DNA from: Ecdyonurus torrentis
Lineage: Eukaryota; Arthropoda; Insecta; Ephemeroptera; Heptageniidae
Reading direction: 5' to 3'
DNA length: 64,000 bases
NCBI GenBank assembly: GCA_949318235.1
Contig: OX439133.1
Span: 21,196,447 to 21,260,446, forward strand
How positions within the stretch are numbered: position 1 is the stretch's first letter; each line of letters opens with the position of its first letter. Position numbers and translations under genes: made by a program. The notes beneath the pieces were generated by a model. The model saw only the letters and a program-made list of their open reading frames with translations, was not told the DNA's origin and made no database searches. Below, piece after piece: positions 63,385 through 64,000 of the stretch.

Positions 63385-64000
63385 TAATATTCTTGTTGTG
63401 AATTTTCACAATAATATTCAGGCTTTGAATTTTCACAATAATATTCAGGGGGTTGTAAATCACGTGGTTTCTTGCAAGGGGTGAAATCTTGCGCATTTTC
63501 CCTATACTGATCAAAGCTATTAAACTGATGCTGATCGAAGTCATAATAACCAGCTGATTGATTATTATCGATATTATTGAATGAATTTTGAGAGTTGAAG
63601 TTATATTGATTATTATCTGAATTTTGATGATATCGACGTTTCTTGCGATTAGAAGTTTGAGTATAATATTGATGATTAATTATTTCAGGATTTTCAATTT
63701 CAGCAAAATCTGATCGATATTGATTTTCAATAAATTTTTGATACTGATTATCATTGTAGTAAGGTGAGAAATTACGATTGAATGACGTATTTGAACGTAG
63801 AGTAGTTTCAAATTGATTGAGTGGTGGGGGTAAATTTGAATTTGGCAAATATTGATTATTTGTAGATTGATGATTTTCAATTTTTGCGCGTCTTGTTGCT
63901 TCATTGAATGCAATTGCAGTCGATACTGCCTTATCAAATGACTCAGGACATGCTCCACGCACGCGGTCGCCTAGAACTGTTCCTCCTAGACCATGCAGGA
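63243..64000 (-). CDS. Ty3/gypsy Gag, C-terminal part (cut by window edge)
   Basis: The frame is open from the window edge to TAG at 63,243, so the N-terminal part and true start lie outside; the GTG at 63,962 is not a convincing start. The visible part starts with a conserved-looking stretch (GDRVRGACPESFDKAV) typical of the end of a capsid-like domain, then a long Asn/Gln/Tyr-rich region. Near the C-terminus, EYYCENS is repeated three times in tandem. I see no CCHC zinc knuckle, although many gypsy Gags have one. Its end overlaps pol by 142 nt with pol in the -1 frame. Confidence 0.85.
   Translation of the reverse strand, partial: LHGLGGTVLGDRVRGACPESFDKAVSTAIAFNEATRRAKIENHQSTNNQYLPNSNLPPPLNQFETTLRSNTSFNRNFSPYYNDNQYQKFIENQYRSDFAEIENPEIINHQYYTQTSNRKKRRYHQNSDNNQYNFNSQNSFNNIDNNQSAGYYDFDQHQFNSFDQYRENAQDFTPCKKPRDLQPPEYYCENSKPEYYCENSQQEYYCENSQQEISHSLNPSDSQQEFSCLQDVEPNFLQGAPHGHGLRQPLN
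63260..63297 (-). promoter_or_regulatory. -1 programmed ribosomal frameshift signal
   Basis: Heptamer A AAT TTT (63,291-63,297, minus strand) lies exactly in the gag phase (X XXY YYZ). A 6-nt spacer CTCCAG follows, then a hairpin: outer stem GGCGC/GCGCC, inner stem CCCA/TGGG, 8-base loop. Slipping one base back leads straight into the pol frame. It sits in the 142-nt overlap of the two frames. Confidence 0.82.

Overview
This is a very AT-rich window from an animal nuclear genome. The evidence is GT-AG introns, Ty3/gypsy, non-LTR and hAT elements, many TA-target foldback elements, and long (TA)n, (CT)n, (CTT)n and (GATA)n tracts. An arthropod, perhaps a hemipteran insect, is my guess, but nothing here fixes the taxon. 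I see no host protein-coding gene and no RNA gene. Everything I can support is mobile DNA or debris from it.

Layout. Positions 1-18,758 are AT-rich repeat debris: repeat families R1 and R2, a ~1.65 kb compound unit K, two non-autonomous hAT elements with 8-bp target duplications (224-703, 1933-2794), ~0.3 kb elements with TTAAGGGAGTAGGG-type ends, and a nest of three palindromic TA-target elements (9796-12603). Positions 18,768-51,331 are a single 32.6 kb DNA transposon flanked by a perfect 9-bp duplication (TGTTTTCTC). Positions 51,341-54,950 return to the same repeat debris (K and R1 copies) with a 5'-truncated non-LTR element inserted. Positions 55,200-56,150 are a short stretch of more balanced base composition. 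A (GATA)n tract (56,743-56,814) then abuts the 3' LTR of a minus-strand Ty3/gypsy retrotransposon (gag partial, pol complete) that runs off the right edge.

The main discovery candidate is the 32.6 kb element. It has long inverted ends built from repeated ~34-bp palindromes and AGTGCT-containing modules. Inside these lie very unequal subterminal arrays of a ~165-bp repeat (~10 copies left, ~45 right). On the minus strand it carries one multi-exon gene. The long last exon (25,797-29,264) encodes a Mutator-like (MULE) DDE transposase core followed by a long acidic linker and a C-terminal ubiquitin-specific-protease-like (C19) cysteine-peptidase domain. An upstream exon (35,661-36,007) joins in phase and supplies a probable helical DNA-binding domain. 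The frame is broken once, by one base in a run of ten T (29,092-29,101): either real decay or a homopolymer error. Its 6.4 kb second intron holds three large inverted-repeat hairpins and a diverged terminus-like module from what looks like a related family. Its first intron hosts a 3.4 kb inverted-repeat element and a small MITE.

The retrotransposon uses a canonical -1 frameshift signal (A AAT TTT, 6-nt spacer, GC-rich hairpin) in the gag/pol overlap.
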